From: WTGA01 sp965214055
Lineage (GTDB): Bacteria > Pseudomonadota > Gammaproteobacteria > Arenicellales > Poriferihabitantaceae
Length of the DNA stretch: 64,000 nucleotides
NCBI GenBank assembly: GCA_965214055.1
Contig: OZ243931.1
Span: 1,302,001 to 1,366,000, forward strand
Reading direction: 5' to 3'
Each line of letters starts with the position of its first letter. Within the stretch, counting starts at the first letter, position 1. Both the position numbers and the translations under genes were made by a program. This document shows positions 52,036-60,840 of this stretch, piece by piece. The notes below the pieces were generated by a model, which had not been told where the DNA came from, searched no databases, and was given only the letters and a program-made list of their open reading frames with translations.

Positions 52036-53394
52036 ATGAGAACCTGGATCAAATCCCCCCTCAGGATATTTACCGGCTCCGGGTCGGATGCCGGCAATGG
52101 TGTGGTTATCAGCGGGAACCTGGTGGAAGAACTGGTCGCCACGGGGCACCAGCCCAGTACAGCAGTGGACGAGGTTTTTGATGCCTCTGGATGGGTGGTC
52201 ATTCCCGGGCTGGTCAATACTCACCACCATTATTACCAGACCCTGACCCGTGCGGTGCCGGCGGCCCTGAACAAGGCGCTGTTTCCCTGGCTCAAAAGCC
52301 TGTATCCGGTTTGGGCGGGGCTGAACGAGGACATGGTGTTCAAATCCACCCAGTTGGCCTGTGCCGAGTTGCTGTTGTCGGGATGCACCACCAGTGCGGA
52401 CCATCATTACCTGTTTCCGGAAACGGCCAAAAGGGCGATGGATGCACAGGTTGCAGCCCTGGGTGAAATCGGGATCCGGGCCACCGTCACCCGGGGGTGC
52501 ATGAGTCTTGGTGAAGAAGATGGTGGCCTGCCTCCACAGGAAGTGGTCCAGGAGGAAGAGGATATCCTTCGGGATTGCGAACGGGTCATCCGGAAATTTC
52601 ATCACCCCGACACCGGAAGCATGATGCAGATCGCCCTGGCACCGTGTTCACCGTTCAGTGTCTCGAGGCGCTTGATGAGTGAGGTGGCGACGCTGGCCCG
52701 GGCACATGGGGTGCGATTGCATACCCATCTGGCCGAAACCGTGGATGAATCCCGTTACTGCCAGGAGAATTTTGGTTGTACACCGCTGCAATATCTGGAA
52801 AGTGCAGGCTGGTTGGCCTCCGATGTCTGGTTGGCCCACGGTATTCATTTCAGCGACGATGAAATCCAGGCGCTGGGCACTGCGGGGGTTGGCATTGCAC
52901 ATTGCCCCACCTCAAACATGGTTCTTGGTTCCGGTATCTGCAAGGTTCGTGCGATGCAGGATGCCGGCTCCCCGGTGGGGCTGGGGGTGGACGGGTCGGC
53001 TTCCAATGATTGTTCGAACATGATTCAGGAAGTCCGCCAGGCCCTGTTGTTGCAGCGGCTTCAGTATGGACCGGACCATTTCACCCATGTTGATGCACTT
53101 GAAATGGCGACCAGGGGATCTTCCCGCTGTCTGGGACGAACCGACATTGGAGAATTGTCGCCGGGAAAAATGGCGGATCTGGCTTTGTTCAGCATGGATG
53201 AATCCAGGTTCACCGGCAGTGTGGACAAATTGGCTGCCCTGGTACTCAGTGGCGCCCATCGGGCGGATTACGTGATGGTCAATGGCCAGTGGATGGTCCA
53301 GGATGGAAACCTGTCTCATCTGGACTTCGACCAATTGCGCCATGACCATCGTGAACTGTCCAGGACCCTGACCCGTGTTTCGGTTGCCGCGTAG
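52036..53394 (+). CDS. 8-oxoguanine deaminase-type amidohydrolase
   Basis: 452 residues. Metal ligands of the ATZ/TRZ-type amidohydrolase fold are in PGLVNTHHHYYQTLTR (HxH), VRLHTHLAETVDE (His, catalytic Glu), WLAHGIHFSDDE (His) and LGVDGSASNDCSN (Asp). CTTSADHHYLFP and TSNMVLGSGICKVR fit 8-oxoguanine deaminases, which make urate from 8-oxoguanine. In a urate-degrading regulon that activity would feed PuuD directly. Alternative: guanine deaminase. It is the first gene of the plus-strand arm. Confidence 0.85.
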   Translation: MRTWIKSPLRIFTGSGSDAGNGVVISGNLVEELVATGHQPSTAVDEVFDASGWVVIPGLVNTHHHYYQTLTRAVPAALNKALFPWLKSLYPVWAGLNEDMVFKSTQLACAELLLSGCTTSADHHYLFPETAKRAMDAQVAALGEIGIRATVTRGCMSLGEEDGGLPPQEVVQEEEDILRDCERVIRKFHHPDTGSMMQIALAPCSPFSVSRRLMSEVATLARAHGVRLHTHLAETVDESRYCQENFGCTPLQYLESAGWLASDVWLAHGIHFSDDEIQALGTAGVGIAHCPTSNMVLGSGICKVRAMQDAGSPVGLGVDGSASNDCSNMIQEVRQALLLQRLQYGPDHFTHVDALEMATRGSSRCLGRTDIGELSPGKMADLALFSMDESRFTGSVDKLAALVLSGAHRADYVMVNGQWMVQDGNLSHLDFDQLRHDHRELSRTLTRVSVAA

Positions 53395-53651
53395 TCCGGC
53401 ATGGAACCCTCCGGCTGGAGATTCCGGGACAGGGCCCGGGGATGAACGGGCGCGGTTTCCTTTTTCGTGGAAAGGTGGCGGTGCGTGCCCCGGGAATGGC
53501 TGCCCGGCGGAATCGGGAGTCACCACGTCCAGCACTGATTTTCAATGGAATTCGATTACAATATCCTTGAATATCCCGCAGGGATGATTTTCACCCGATG
53601 CAGCGATTAAGCACCCATAGGTCCAATCACAAACACAGCAGGGCATCCGCA

Positions 53652-54302
53652 ATGACTACCAAACCGGGCAACCCCGTGGGGGCCAGTGACTTCGTTACCG
53701 AGGCCTATAATGTGCACGGCAAAAAGGACCTGAAGAAATTTTATGGAAAATGGGCGAAGGAGTATGACCATCAAATGCTGGGAAAACTGGATTATGTTTC
53801 CCCGGGTATCATTGCAGCACTGCTGCAGCGTTATCTGCCTGACAAAGCGGCCCGCATCCTCGACATCGGTTGTGGTACCGGGCTGACTGGCAATGGATTG
53901 CATGAGAATGGATACACCGCCATCCATGGAATCGACCTGTCTGCAGAGATGGTGCGGGTCGCAGGGAAACGCGGGATATACCAGGGGCTGAAGACGGCGG
54001 ATGTCACCCAACCACTGCCATTCGAAGACAATGAGTTTGACGGCGCCATCTCGTCCGGCACATTTACCCACGGGCATGTTGGCGCGGAGTGCCTGGAGGA
54101 AATCTTCCGGATCATCAAACCGGACGGGGTGCTGGCCTGCACGGTAAATTTTGATATCTGGGAAAGCGCAGGGTTTGCCGAGACGTTTTCCCGGATGGAA
54201 GGCGACCGGAGGATCCGGTGCCTGGCCCGGACCGCGGATAAATTTTACGAAGGGAAGGATTCCGCAGGCTGGTTCTGTGTCTATCGGCAGCTGGTAGAGT
54301 AA
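53652..54302 (+). CDS. Class I SAM-dependent methyltransferase (WBSCR27-like)
   Basis: 216 residues. SAM motif I is RILDIGCGTGLTGNGLHENG, then GIDLSAEMVRVAGKRGIY, PFEDNEFDGAISSGTFTHGHVGAECLEEIFRIIKPDGVLACTV. The N-terminal LKKFYGKWAKEYDHQMLGKLDYVSP is typical of the subgroup. The ATG at 53652 has AGGG about 8 nt upstream; an earlier in-frame start at 53598 is possible. It sits between the deaminase and xdhA genes, but no substrate is evident. A RutR-like box separates it from xdhA. Confidence 0.85.
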   Translation: MTTKPGNPVGASDFVTEAYNVHGKKDLKKFYGKWAKEYDHQMLGKLDYVSPGIIAALLQRYLPDKAARILDIGCGTGLTGNGLHENGYTAIHGIDLSAEMVRVAGKRGIYQGLKTADVTQPLPFEDNEFDGAISSGTFTHGHVGAECLEEIFRIIKPDGVLACTVNFDIWESAGFAETFSRMEGDRRIRCLARTADKFYEGKDSAGWFCVYRQLVE

Positions 54303-54350
54303 CCCCGGCATTCCCGGTTCTGGACGAGACGGGATTGTATTGTTAAAATG

Positions 54351-54366
54351 TTGACCAAATAGTCAA
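54351..54366. promoter_or_regulatory. RutR-like box upstream of xdhA
   Basis: TTGACCA-AA-TAGTCAA matches the RutR consensus TTGACCA-N2-TGGTCAA at 13 of 14 defined positions and forms a TTGAC-N6-GTCAA inverted repeat. It lies 25-40 nt before the xdhA start, suitable for direct repression. Confidence 0.65.
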
Positions 54367-54390
54367 ACATTGTGCGCAATACTCAGTCCT

Positions 54391-55833
54391 GTGATCGAAT
54401 TTATTCTCAACCGCGAAGTCGTGCAGGTCGATCACGAAAGGGCCGACCTGACCGTGCTGGAGTACCTGCGTGAACAGCGCCAGTTGTGTGGTACCAAGGA
54501 AGGGTGTGCCTCCGGGGACTGTGGTGCCTGTACGGTGGTGGTGGCAGACATCCTCGACAATCGGTTGAACTACCAAAGCTGCAACAGCTGCATCACTTTT
54601 TTGGGGGCCCTGCACGGCAAGCAGCTGATCACGGTGGAACATCTGAAACAGGAGGGCCAGCTGCACCCGATGCAACAGGCCATGGTGACCAACCATGGTT
54701 CACAATGCGGGTTTTGTACTCCGGGGTTTGTCATGTCCCTGTTTGCACTGTACAAGAATCCGCTGAACCAGGGGTCCATGGCCCGGTCCAAAGCGGTCAC
54801 CGACGAATATATTGGTGGAAATTTATGCCGGTGTACCGGATACAAGCCCATTGTCAAGGCCGCACTGGAAGGAATGGACTGTGCCCCGGCCGATCATTTC
54901 AGCCCCTCCGAAACCGTCATCCTCGACACCCTGGCGCGCCTGAAACGGAAAAAAAACCCGGGTACGGAAAACTTTTATATCCCCTCTACCTGCCGGGCGC
55001 TCGCTGGGTTGTGCAAGCAAATGCCCTCGGCCCGGATGCTGGCAGGGGGCACGGACCTGGCCCTTGAAGTCACCCAGCAACTCAGAACGATTGATCCGGT
55101 CCTCTATCTTGGAAATATCCAGGCACTCCAGAAAACCAGGGTCACCGATGATTTTTTCGAGGTGGGGGCTTCGGTGAGCCTGAGCCGGCTGAAAGACCTG
55201 GTCGAGAAGGACTATCCCGACCTGTCCGGCCTGTTGCTGCGTTTCGGCTCAAGGCAGGTCAGAAATCTGGGGAGCGTGGGCGGAAATATCGCAAATGCCT
55301 CCCCCATTGGCGACCTTCCGCCGGTATTCCTCGCCCTTGGGGCGGAACTTGGGCTGCAAAGCTCCATGGGGAGGCGCCGGCTTCCCATTGAAGATTTTTT
55401 CGTTGACTACAGGAAGACCCGGCTTGGTGCCGGTGAATTCATTCGCTCGGTCAAATTTCCCAGGGCGGGGAAGGGCCGGCATCTTAAAGTCTACAAGGTA
55501 AGCAAGCGCATTGACGATGACATCTCTGCGGTATGCATGGCGATCGATATTGAACTGAATTACAACCGGGTAGACACAATCCGCATCGGGGTGGGGGGCA
55601 TGTCTGCAATCCCCAAACGGGCCATGGCGTGTGAGACCTCACTGCGGGGGGGTCCATGGGATGCGGAATCCATAGAACGGGCCCAGGAGGCCCTGCTCGA
55701 CGATTTTCAACCCATTGATGATGTGCGTGCCTCGGCAAAGTACCGGATGATTGTGGCGCAAAATCTGCTGAGCCGGCTCTTCATTGAGCTGAGCAGTCCG
55801 AAGACCCCCACCCGGGTGTATGTCCATGACTGA
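54391..55833 (+). CDS. xdhA: Xanthine dehydrogenase small subunit (2Fe-2S/FAD)
   Basis: 480 residues. Two 2Fe-2S domains show CGTKEGCASGDCGACTVVV (plant-type ferredoxin) and QCGFCTPGFVMSLF...GGNLCRCTGYKPIV. The FAD domain follows (MLAGGTDLALEVTQQLR, LGSVGGNIANASPIGDLPPVFLALGA). It carries electrons from the molybdenum subunit to NAD. The start is uncertain: GTG at 54391 gives a family-like VIEFILN beginning, and TTG at 54370 is upstream. Its end overlaps xdhB by 14 nt. Confidence 0.94.
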   Translation: MIEFILNREVVQVDHERADLTVLEYLREQRQLCGTKEGCASGDCGACTVVVADILDNRLNYQSCNSCITFLGALHGKQLITVEHLKQEGQLHPMQQAMVTNHGSQCGFCTPGFVMSLFALYKNPLNQGSMARSKAVTDEYIGGNLCRCTGYKPIVKAALEGMDCAPADHFSPSETVILDTLARLKRKKNPGTENFYIPSTCRALAGLCKQMPSARMLAGGTDLALEVTQQLRTIDPVLYLGNIQALQKTRVTDDFFEVGASVSLSRLKDLVEKDYPDLSGLLLRFGSRQVRNLGSVGGNIANASPIGDLPPVFLALGAELGLQSSMGRRRLPIEDFFVDYRKTRLGAGEFIRSVKFPRAGKGRHLKVYKVSKRIDDDISAVCMAIDIELNYNRVDTIRIGVGGMSAIPKRAMACETSLRGGPWDAESIERAQEALLDDFQPIDDVRASAKYRMIVAQNLLSRLFIELSSPKTPTRVYVHD

Positions 55834-58138
55834 TGTACAACGCCAGGGGACCGGACAGGCAATCCCCCATGAAAGTGCCACGAAGCATGTCACGGGAGAG
55901 GCGGTCTATGTGGACGACCGCCCGTTGCTGCAATCCCAGTTCCACGTCTGCGTTGGCGGCAGTACCATTGCCCACGGCAGGATTGAAAACCTGGACCTGG
56001 ACAGGGTAGCCCGGTCCCCGGGGGTCGTCGATGTCATCACCGTTTCCGAGATACCGGGGAAGGTGGACATTGGCCCGGTCTTTCCCGGTGACCCCCTGTT
56101 GGTGGATGACCGGGTGGAATATCTTGGGCAGCCCATTTTTGCGGTGGCGGCCACCAGCCATGCCCTGGCGCGCAAGGCGGTGACCCGGGCGGTCATTGAC
56201 TACCAGGAGTTTGAGCCCGTTCTGGACCTCAGGGAAGCGGTCCGGAAGAAATATTATGTCAGACCCCCGCACTACATGAACCGGGGGGAGGTTGAACAGG
56301 CACTGCGCGAGGCCCCCCATCAAGTCCGGTCCTGGCTGGATGTGGGCGGCCAGGAACAGTTTTACCTGGAAGGTCAGGCGTCCATCGCGGTGCCCGGTGA
56401 AGATGGTGGAATGACGGTGTATACATCGACCCAGAATCCTACTGAAACCCAGAAACTGGTGGCCCAGGTTCTCAATGTTCCGATGAACCGGGTGGATGTG
56501 GTGACACGACGCATGGGCGGGGGATTTGGCGGCAAGGAAACCCATGCTGCGCCCTGGGCCTGCATCGCTGCGGTCTTTGCAAACCGGATGGGTACCGCGG
56601 TTTCCTGCCGGCTGTCCCGGCGGGATGACATGATCATGACCGGAAAGCGCCACAATTTTCACAATGTGTACCAGGCTGGTTTTGGGGAGGATGGCCGGAT
56701 ACAGGGAATCCGGTACTCCCTTGCCGGGCAATGCGGTTATTCTCCGGATTTGTCGGATGCCATCGTTGACCGGGCCATGTTTCATTGTGACAACGCCTAC
56801 TATCTTCCCCATGTCAGCATCGAGGGGCTGCGGTGCAAGACGCACACGGTGTCGAACACCGCTTTTCGCGGTTTTGGCGGCCCCCAGGGAATGATCACCA
56901 TGGAGACGGTCATTGATGAAATTGCCTGCTTCCTGAACAGGGACCCCCTGGAAATACGCAAGGCCAACCTGTATGACACCCGGAACCGGAACATTACCCC
57001 CTATCACCAGAAAATCGAAGCCTTCAACCTGCCCCGGATCATTGAACAGCTCGAGTCGGAATCCCGGTACTGGGAGCGCAGGAATGAAATCAGGGCCTTC
57101 AACCAAAACAGCCCGGTGATCAAGAAAGGCCTTGCCCTCACGCCGGTCAAATTCGGCATTTCCTTTACCGTGTCCCATTTGAACCAGGCCGGGGCCCTGG
57201 TGCATGTGTACTCGGATGGCAGTATCCATGCGAATCATGGCGGAACCGAGATGGGCCAGGGATTGATGACAAAGATTGGACAAATCGTTGCCGAGGTATT
57301 CCAGGTTAAACCGGACCGGGTCATTGTTTCGGCCACGCGGACCGATAAAGTCCCCAATACCTCCCCCACTGCCGCATCCGCGGGGACGGACATCAACGGG
57401 ATGGCTGCGCTGAATGCCGCCAGAACCATCAAGCGGCGCATGATCCGGTTTTTGTCGAAAAAATATGATGTTCCGGAAACCGAGGTGGTTTTTGCCAATG
57501 GACAGGTCCGGATACAGAACACGATACTGCCTTTTGATGCCGTTGCCGGTGAAGCGTATCTGGGGCGGGTGTCCCTGTCCTCCACCGGATTTTACAAAAC
57601 CCCGAAGATCTACTATGACCGGGAAAAGGCGGCGGGAAGACCCTTTTATTATTTTGCCAATGGGGCAGCGGTTTCCGAGGTCTCCGTGGATACGCTGACG
57701 GGCGAATATAAACTGGACCGTGCGGATATGATTCATGATGTGGGCAACTCCATCAACCCGGCAGTTGATTTCGGCCAGATTGAAGGAGGCTTTATCCAGG
57801 GGGTAGGATGGCTGACGTCGGAGGAGCTGGTATGGGATGAAAGAGGCAGATTGCTGTCAGATGGACCGGCCACGTACAAAATCCCTGCGGCCAGCGATGC
57901 GCCGGAAATATTTAACGTGCGGCTGATGGAGAACGTGCCCAATGAAGAGGCCACCATATTCCGGTCAAAGGCAGTGGGGGAGCCTCCATTGATGCTGGCC
58001 ATTTCAACATGGTGTGCAATTCGCGATGCCATTGGTGCGGTCGCGGACCACCGGATATTCCCTCGCCTGGATGCGCCGGCGACGCCAGAGGAAATCCTGA
58101 GAGTGATCCGGGAAATTCAACACGCCATGGCCGGCTGA
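55820..58138 (+). CDS. xdhB: Xanthine dehydrogenase large subunit (molybdopterin-binding)
   Basis: 772 residues. The hammerhead domain (HVTGEAVYVDDRP, LGQPIFAVAA) precedes the Mo-binding domains: QNPTETQKLVAQVL, RRMGGGFGGKETHA, FRGFGGPQGMITMETVIDE, HGGTEMGQGLMTKIGQI and ATRTDKVPNTSPTAASAGTDINGMAA. The catalytic Glu is in the C-terminal KAVGEPPLMLAISTW. It hydroxylates hypoxanthine and xanthine to urate, the PuuD substrate. Starts at 55820 and 55826 are both possible. Confidence 0.95.
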   Translation: MSMTDVQRQGTGQAIPHESATKHVTGEAVYVDDRPLLQSQFHVCVGGSTIAHGRIENLDLDRVARSPGVVDVITVSEIPGKVDIGPVFPGDPLLVDDRVEYLGQPIFAVAATSHALARKAVTRAVIDYQEFEPVLDLREAVRKKYYVRPPHYMNRGEVEQALREAPHQVRSWLDVGGQEQFYLEGQASIAVPGEDGGMTVYTSTQNPTETQKLVAQVLNVPMNRVDVVTRRMGGGFGGKETHAAPWACIAAVFANRMGTAVSCRLSRRDDMIMTGKRHNFHNVYQAGFGEDGRIQGIRYSLAGQCGYSPDLSDAIVDRAMFHCDNAYYLPHVSIEGLRCKTHTVSNTAFRGFGGPQGMITMETVIDEIACFLNRDPLEIRKANLYDTRNRNITPYHQKIEAFNLPRIIEQLESESRYWERRNEIRAFNQNSPVIKKGLALTPVKFGISFTVSHLNQAGALVHVYSDGSIHANHGGTEMGQGLMTKIGQIVAEVFQVKPDRVIVSATRTDKVPNTSPTAASAGTDINGMAALNAARTIKRRMIRFLSKKYDVPETEVVFANGQVRIQNTILPFDAVAGEAYLGRVSLSSTGFYKTPKIYYDREKAAGRPFYYFANGAAVSEVSVDTLTGEYKLDRADMIHDVGNSINPAVDFGQIEGGFIQGVGWLTSEELVWDERGRLLSDGPATYKIPAASDAPEIFNVRLMENVPNEEATIFRSKAVGEPPLMLAISTWCAIRDAIGAVADHRIFPRLDAPATPEEILRVIREIQHAMAG

Positions 58139-58142
58139 AGCC

Positions 58143-58994
58143 ATGAACTGGGTCGAAGCCATTTACAGACTGGATGCAGACGACTGCAGCATGGTCATTG
58201 TCACGATACTGTCCGTGGAGGGGTCATCGCCGAGGGCAGCCCAGACCAAAATGGTGGTCAGCGAACACGGGGTCTACGATACCATTGGTGGGGGAAACCT
58301 GGAATTCAGGGCCATCTCAAAAGCACGGGATTTGCTCGCATCGGCCACTCCGGCGGCAGTCAGGGAATGGGTGACCCTGGGAGCGGATTTGACACAGTGC
58401 TGCGGCGGGCGGGTGGAACTGTTGTATGAATGTCTGCCGGCCCGGCATTTTGACGTCGTTGTATTCGGGGCGGGCCATGTGGGAAAGGCTCTGGTCAAAA
58501 TCCTGTCAGACCTGCCCTGCCGGATACGCTGGATGGATTCCCGGCCCGAGGTGGTGGAGCAGATACGTGACGGGCAAAAACTGCCTTCCAATGTCCGCAT
58601 CAGACAGATGAAAAGGCCGGATGTGGAGGTTGACGAGTATTGCCCGAATGCCTATTGCCTGGTCATGACACACAGCCACGAACTGGACCTGGAACTGGTC
58701 CAGGCCATCCTTTCGCGCGACGATATTCCGTACTGTGGTCTGATCGGTTCAAAATCAAAGGCCGTCAAGTTCAGAAATCGCCTGAAGCGAAAACAATTTT
58801 CCGACGAGGAGATTGCCCGGTTGATTTCGCCGATTGGACTCAACGAAATCCCGGGGAAAAGGCCCATGGAGGTGGCGGTGTCCGTAGCAGCCCAATTGAT
58901 AGCGCTGCACAATGGGATTTCATCAACCTCCGCTCCCGCCCTTTCAAACACGGTGGCGACGGCGGGTCAGGCGGGTGATTGTACAGGGCCCTGA
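58143..58994 (+). CDS. xdhC: Xanthine dehydrogenase accessory protein
   Basis: 283 residues. N-terminal XdhC/CoxI domain (VIVTILSVEGSSPRAAQTKMVVSEHGVYDTIGGGNLEFRAI, LTQCCGGRVELLYE with paired Cys) and a Rossmann-like C-terminal domain (FDVVVFGAGHVGKALVKIL, LVMTHSHELDLELVQAIL, YCGLIGSKSKAVKFRNRL). It inserts the sulfurated molybdenum cofactor into XdhB. It begins 4 nt after xdhB. The final ~9 codons run into the left copy of the 105-bp repeat, so the natural C-terminus may have been replaced. Confidence 0.93.
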   Translation: MNWVEAIYRLDADDCSMVIVTILSVEGSSPRAAQTKMVVSEHGVYDTIGGGNLEFRAISKARDLLASATPAAVREWVTLGADLTQCCGGRVELLYECLPARHFDVVVFGAGHVGKALVKILSDLPCRIRWMDSRPEVVEQIRDGQKLPSNVRIRQMKRPDVEVDEYCPNAYCLVMTHSHELDLELVQAILSRDDIPYCGLIGSKSKAVKFRNRLKRKQFSDEEIARLISPIGLNEIPGKRPMEVAVSVAAQLIALHNGISSTSAPALSNTVATAGQAGDCTGP

Positions 58995-59072
58995 CCTTGC
59001 AGGTTCCGGGCAATCGGGGCAACTGCCCGGGACACTCCTGCCCGATGGTATCGTGAGGAGGGGGACAAGTGG
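58967..59072 (+). repeat. Left copy of a ~105-bp direct repeat flanking the sterol methyltransferase gene
   Basis: Begins TCAGGCGGGTGA and ends near a GTGG. It aligns by eye with 60623-60731 at roughly 80% with one 3-bp gap, including the exact CCCGATGGTATCGTGAGG core. It overlaps the end of xdhC. Confidence 0.7.
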
Positions 59073-59137
59073 ACCTTTTTTCAAACGGCAGAGGTTGCCA
59101 CGAGTGGTTGGAGCCGAAAGCGGTCAGGGTGACGCCG

Positions 59138-59170
59138 ATGCTGAACCCGCCACACCCGGGCGAACTGCGG
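59138..59170 (+). pseudogene. Possible fragment of a HigA-type antitoxin
   Basis: The in-frame string MLNPPHPGELR resembles the N-terminal motif of HigA antitoxins (NPPHPGEhLrE), but the similarity ends at once and no HTH follows. It lies in the decayed DNA between xdhC and the methyltransferase gene. Confidence 0.3.
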
Positions 59171-59518
59171 TGCGGGGGGCAGACGTTGGTGCTTTCCAAA
59201 TACGTTGATGGACATGGTACGATACGTGAAATTATATCTGTGCAACTCCAGGCGCCATTGCGTCGTTACGCCTTGATCCGGGGATGGCAACGTTGAGCGT
59301 GGAATCATCGGCCACTTGCAGTGAATACCCAATCAACCCGAAGGGAAGGGGTGCCTGTCTGGAACCGGTCAACAGTACTACATGAAAATCGCTTGTGCAC
59401 ATGAAATCAGCAGCGTTGGATGGAGCGGTCACAGGATGCCCGGTTGATACCGGGCAAGGGGTGGCAGTTTATAACGCTTTCGCGACACGTCGGTCAGGCT
59501 CGCCGAAGCCATGAAGTT

Positions 59519-60559
59519 ATGAAGCCAGGAACGCTGAACCTGTCCCGGTCCTTGAGGAGGATTTACCGGGACTGGAACGTTAATGCCCGGGTAGCCCGCC
59601 TGAATGCCTGGGTGGACCGAAGCAGGGAGTCCGAATCTGGCGGCAGTTCCTATGACCATACCGAGACGGTGAGGGATTACTACGATCTGTGCAGCGAACT
59701 GATGCAATTTGGTTGGAATGAGTCCCTGCACTTTGCGCCGTTGACACCGGAAGAGACGCTGGAGGAGTCTATCGTCAACCATGAGCGTCTGATGATCGAA
59801 AAGCTGAGACTGCAAGAGGGGATGAGGATCGTTGACATCGGCTGTGGAGTGGGGGGGCCTATGCGACGAGTCGCCGCAGAGTCCGGCGCGAAGGTCGTCT
59901 GCCTTAACAACAACAAACAACAGCTGGAAGAGGCCAGGCGGAGAAATCTCAAGGCGGGGCTCGATCATAAGGCGGAGTACATTGAATGTAACTTCATGAA
60001 TATGCGCGTTATCGAAGCCAACTCGTTCGATGCGGGTTATGCAATCGAGTCGACCTGTCACGCGCCTGACAAGGAAGGTGCGTTTGCGGAGATCTTTCGT
60101 GTGCTGAAACCAGGAGCGCTGTTCTGGGGCCAGGAAATGTGCATGACGGAAAAGTTCGACCCGGACAACAGCGCTCACCAGGCTGTCAAAGATAAACTTA
60201 TGCTGGGAATAGCGTTGAAAGACATTGCCACGTACTCAGAAGTCAATCGTGCGCTCGAGTCCGTTGGATTCCAGGTCATCGAAGCGATGGACAGGAACAT
60301 CAGGGATGGTCCGAGTACACCCTGGTATCAGCCCATGGAAGGACAGAGCGGGTCTTTGCGCAGTGCATTTCGCAGGACGCCGTTGGGTCGCAGGGCAGTG
60401 ATAGCCAGTCTGCGTCTGGCGGAAACTTTCAGGTTCTTTCCCAAGGGTTCCACAGCGGTTGCCCGCTTTATGGACAGAACCGCTGAGGCATATGTCGCAG
60501 GGGGCAAGATGGGAATATTTTCACCGCTTTACTGCTTCCTGGCCCGCAAACCCGATTGA
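59519..60559 (+). CDS. Sterol C-24 methyltransferase homologue (SMT/ERG6-like)
   Basis: 346 residues from the ATG at 59519 (an in-frame ATG at 59420 would add 33). The order of motifs is that of eukaryotic sterol methyltransferases. Region I is DYYDLCSELMQFGWNESLHFAPL. SAM motif I is MRIVDIGCGVGGPMRRVAAESGAKVVCLNNN. Next comes AGYAIESTCHAPDKEGAFAEIFRVLKPGALFWGQEMCMTEKFDPDN. The C-terminal sterol-MT domain ends AYVAGGKMGIFSPLYCFLARKP. Such enzymes alkylate the sterol side chain with SAM. No other sterol gene is in the window, and it is bracketed by direct repeats and IS debris, which suggests acquisition by transfer. Alternatives are a tocopherol- or phospholipid-type methyltransferase, but the C-terminal domain argues against them. 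Confidence 0.82.
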   Translation: MKPGTLNLSRSLRRIYRDWNVNARVARLNAWVDRSRESESGGSSYDHTETVRDYYDLCSELMQFGWNESLHFAPLTPEETLEESIVNHERLMIEKLRLQEGMRIVDIGCGVGGPMRRVAAESGAKVVCLNNNKQQLEEARRRNLKAGLDHKAEYIECNFMNMRVIEANSFDAGYAIESTCHAPDKEGAFAEIFRVLKPGALFWGQEMCMTEKFDPDNSAHQAVKDKLMLGIALKDIATYSEVNRALESVGFQVIEAMDRNIRDGPSTPWYQPMEGQSGSLRSAFRRTPLGRRAVIASLRLAETFRFFPKGSTAVARFMDRTAEAYVAGGKMGIFSPLYCFLARKPD

Positions 60560-60622
60560 GTCGGCGGGAGCATGCCCCAGAGCGGCGGCGCAGGAATATA
60601 CACCATGGACTTGGGCGGCAGT

Positions 60623-60731
60623 TCAGGCGGGTGAGTGTGCAGGGCCTTGACTTCACAGGTTTTGGGTAATTGGGGCACCCGGGACACCCCCTACCCGATG
60701 GTATCGTGAGGTGGGGGCTGGAAATGTGGCC
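60623..60731 (+). repeat. Right copy of the ~105-bp direct repeat flanking the sterol methyltransferase gene
   Basis: Same orientation as the copy at 58967-59072, about 1.65 kb away. It is followed directly by decayed IS3-type transposase sequence. Confidence 0.7.
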
Positions 60732-60840
60732 ATGGAAGCCGGACCGGGGACCAGAGCGAAAGCGATGGAAACCACGCCCCTGGACCCCGAGGCAGGTGTG
60801 CCAGTGCTCCACACACCACCTTAGTGATCTCCACCGGTCA

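Noticed and set aside
55781..57736. 651-codon minus-strand frame inside xdhB
   Set aside because: Shadow of a high-GC gene; composition is His/Gly/Pro-rich with no family pattern, whereas xdhB is unmistakable.
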